From JAGAJR01 sp048463395 (GTDB taxonomy: Bacteria; Pseudomonadota; Alphaproteobacteria; RF32; CAG-239): a stretch of 64,000 bases of DNA. Below, in pieces: positions 63,780 to 64,000 of the stretch (position 1 is its first letter; every line of letters starts with the position of its first letter). Position numbers and translations under genes: made by a program. Location of the stretch: positions 1 through 64,000 of the forward strand of contig DBFWPL010000010.1 in the NCBI GenBank assembly GCA_048463395.1, given 5' to 3'. The notes under the pieces were generated by a model. The model did not search any database. It had not been told where the DNA came from and worked only from the letters and a program-made list of their open reading frames with translations.

Positions 63780-63936
63780 GGGTCATTTCAAAAATGTTCC
63801 ACGATTTGGCATTTTTCTTCCAAAATGATAGCAATCTTTTCCCTTTCCTTCAAATGACAAAGCACACGTCACGGGTTATTCTTACGCCATAACAAAAAGT
63901 TAGCTGTAGGCACCTACGGCCAAAAGGAAAGATGAA

Positions 63937-64000
63937 GTGACGCAAAACCTAGAAATATATTACGCAGAAATTCGTAAAATTTGCCCAGGGCTATCTGAAA
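63937..64000 (+). CDS. Start of an unknown gene (cut by window edge)
   Basis: GTG at 63937, with AAGGAAAG just upstream, opens a frame that runs to the window end: MTQNLEIYYAEIRKICPGLS. Too short to assign. The preceding 150 bp gap shows no other gene. Confidence 0.4.
   Translation, partial: MTQNLEIYYAEIRKICPGLSE

Overview
The window comes from a low-GC alphaproteobacterium, most likely an uncultured, host-associated lineage. Three things point there: the gene orders kdsD-lptC-lptA-lptB-rpoN-hpf-ptsN and miaB-phoH-ybeY-corC-lnt-HTH-metK-trmB, a DUF1150 protein, and a split division/cell-wall cluster ending ftsQ-ftsA-ftsZ. The genus cannot be told from this sequence alone. No rRNA, tRNA or CRISPR array was found.

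Layout. 0-3.3 kb: the str operon on the minus strand (rpsL, rpsG, fusA, start of tuf). 3.6-9.5 kb: lipopolysaccharide precursor and export genes with sigma-54, ribosome hibernation factor and PtsN. 9.5-15.6 kb: small regulatory and membrane genes, an orphan histidine kinase, infA, folD and two uncharacterised genes. 15.7-23.6 kb: tRNA/rRNA maturation, lipoprotein acylation, SAM synthesis and TrmB. 24-29 kb: acetate pathway (ackA, pta), ndk and two membrane or secreted proteins. 29.2-37.5 kb: mraY-ftsW-murG-murB-ftsQ-ftsA-ftsZ, lacking murD, murC and ddl at their usual places. 37.5-39 kb: structured repeats, an OmpA-like lipoprotein and two overlooked mini membrane proteins. 39-51.9 kb: the minus-strand secE-nusG-(mscL)-rplK-rplA-rplJ-rplL-rpoB-rpoC block. 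52-64 kb: an accessory region with a cupin/HxlR pair, decayed genes between diverged repeats, an ATPase-TOPRIM protein beside a D12-class adenine methylase and a tyrosine recombinase, a lipoprotein hydrolase, an autotransporter and a gene broken by a stop codon.

The most notable signals are non-coding. (1) The rpsL and rplK promoters each carry seven GANTC sites in under 200 bp. Each has one GAATC between -35 and -10, and both transcripts begin with the same leader box. This is the layout of CcrM/GcrA methylation-dependent promoters, here on ribosomal protein operons. (2) Two tandem hairpins of about 120 nt after ftsZ differ by many compensatory base changes around conserved bulges. A third long hairpin between rplJ and rplL shares their apical GTAC/GTAC motif. 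(3) In the accessory island, an OLD-like ATPase-TOPRIM protein sits beside an adenine methylase and an integrase, which makes a candidate defence module.
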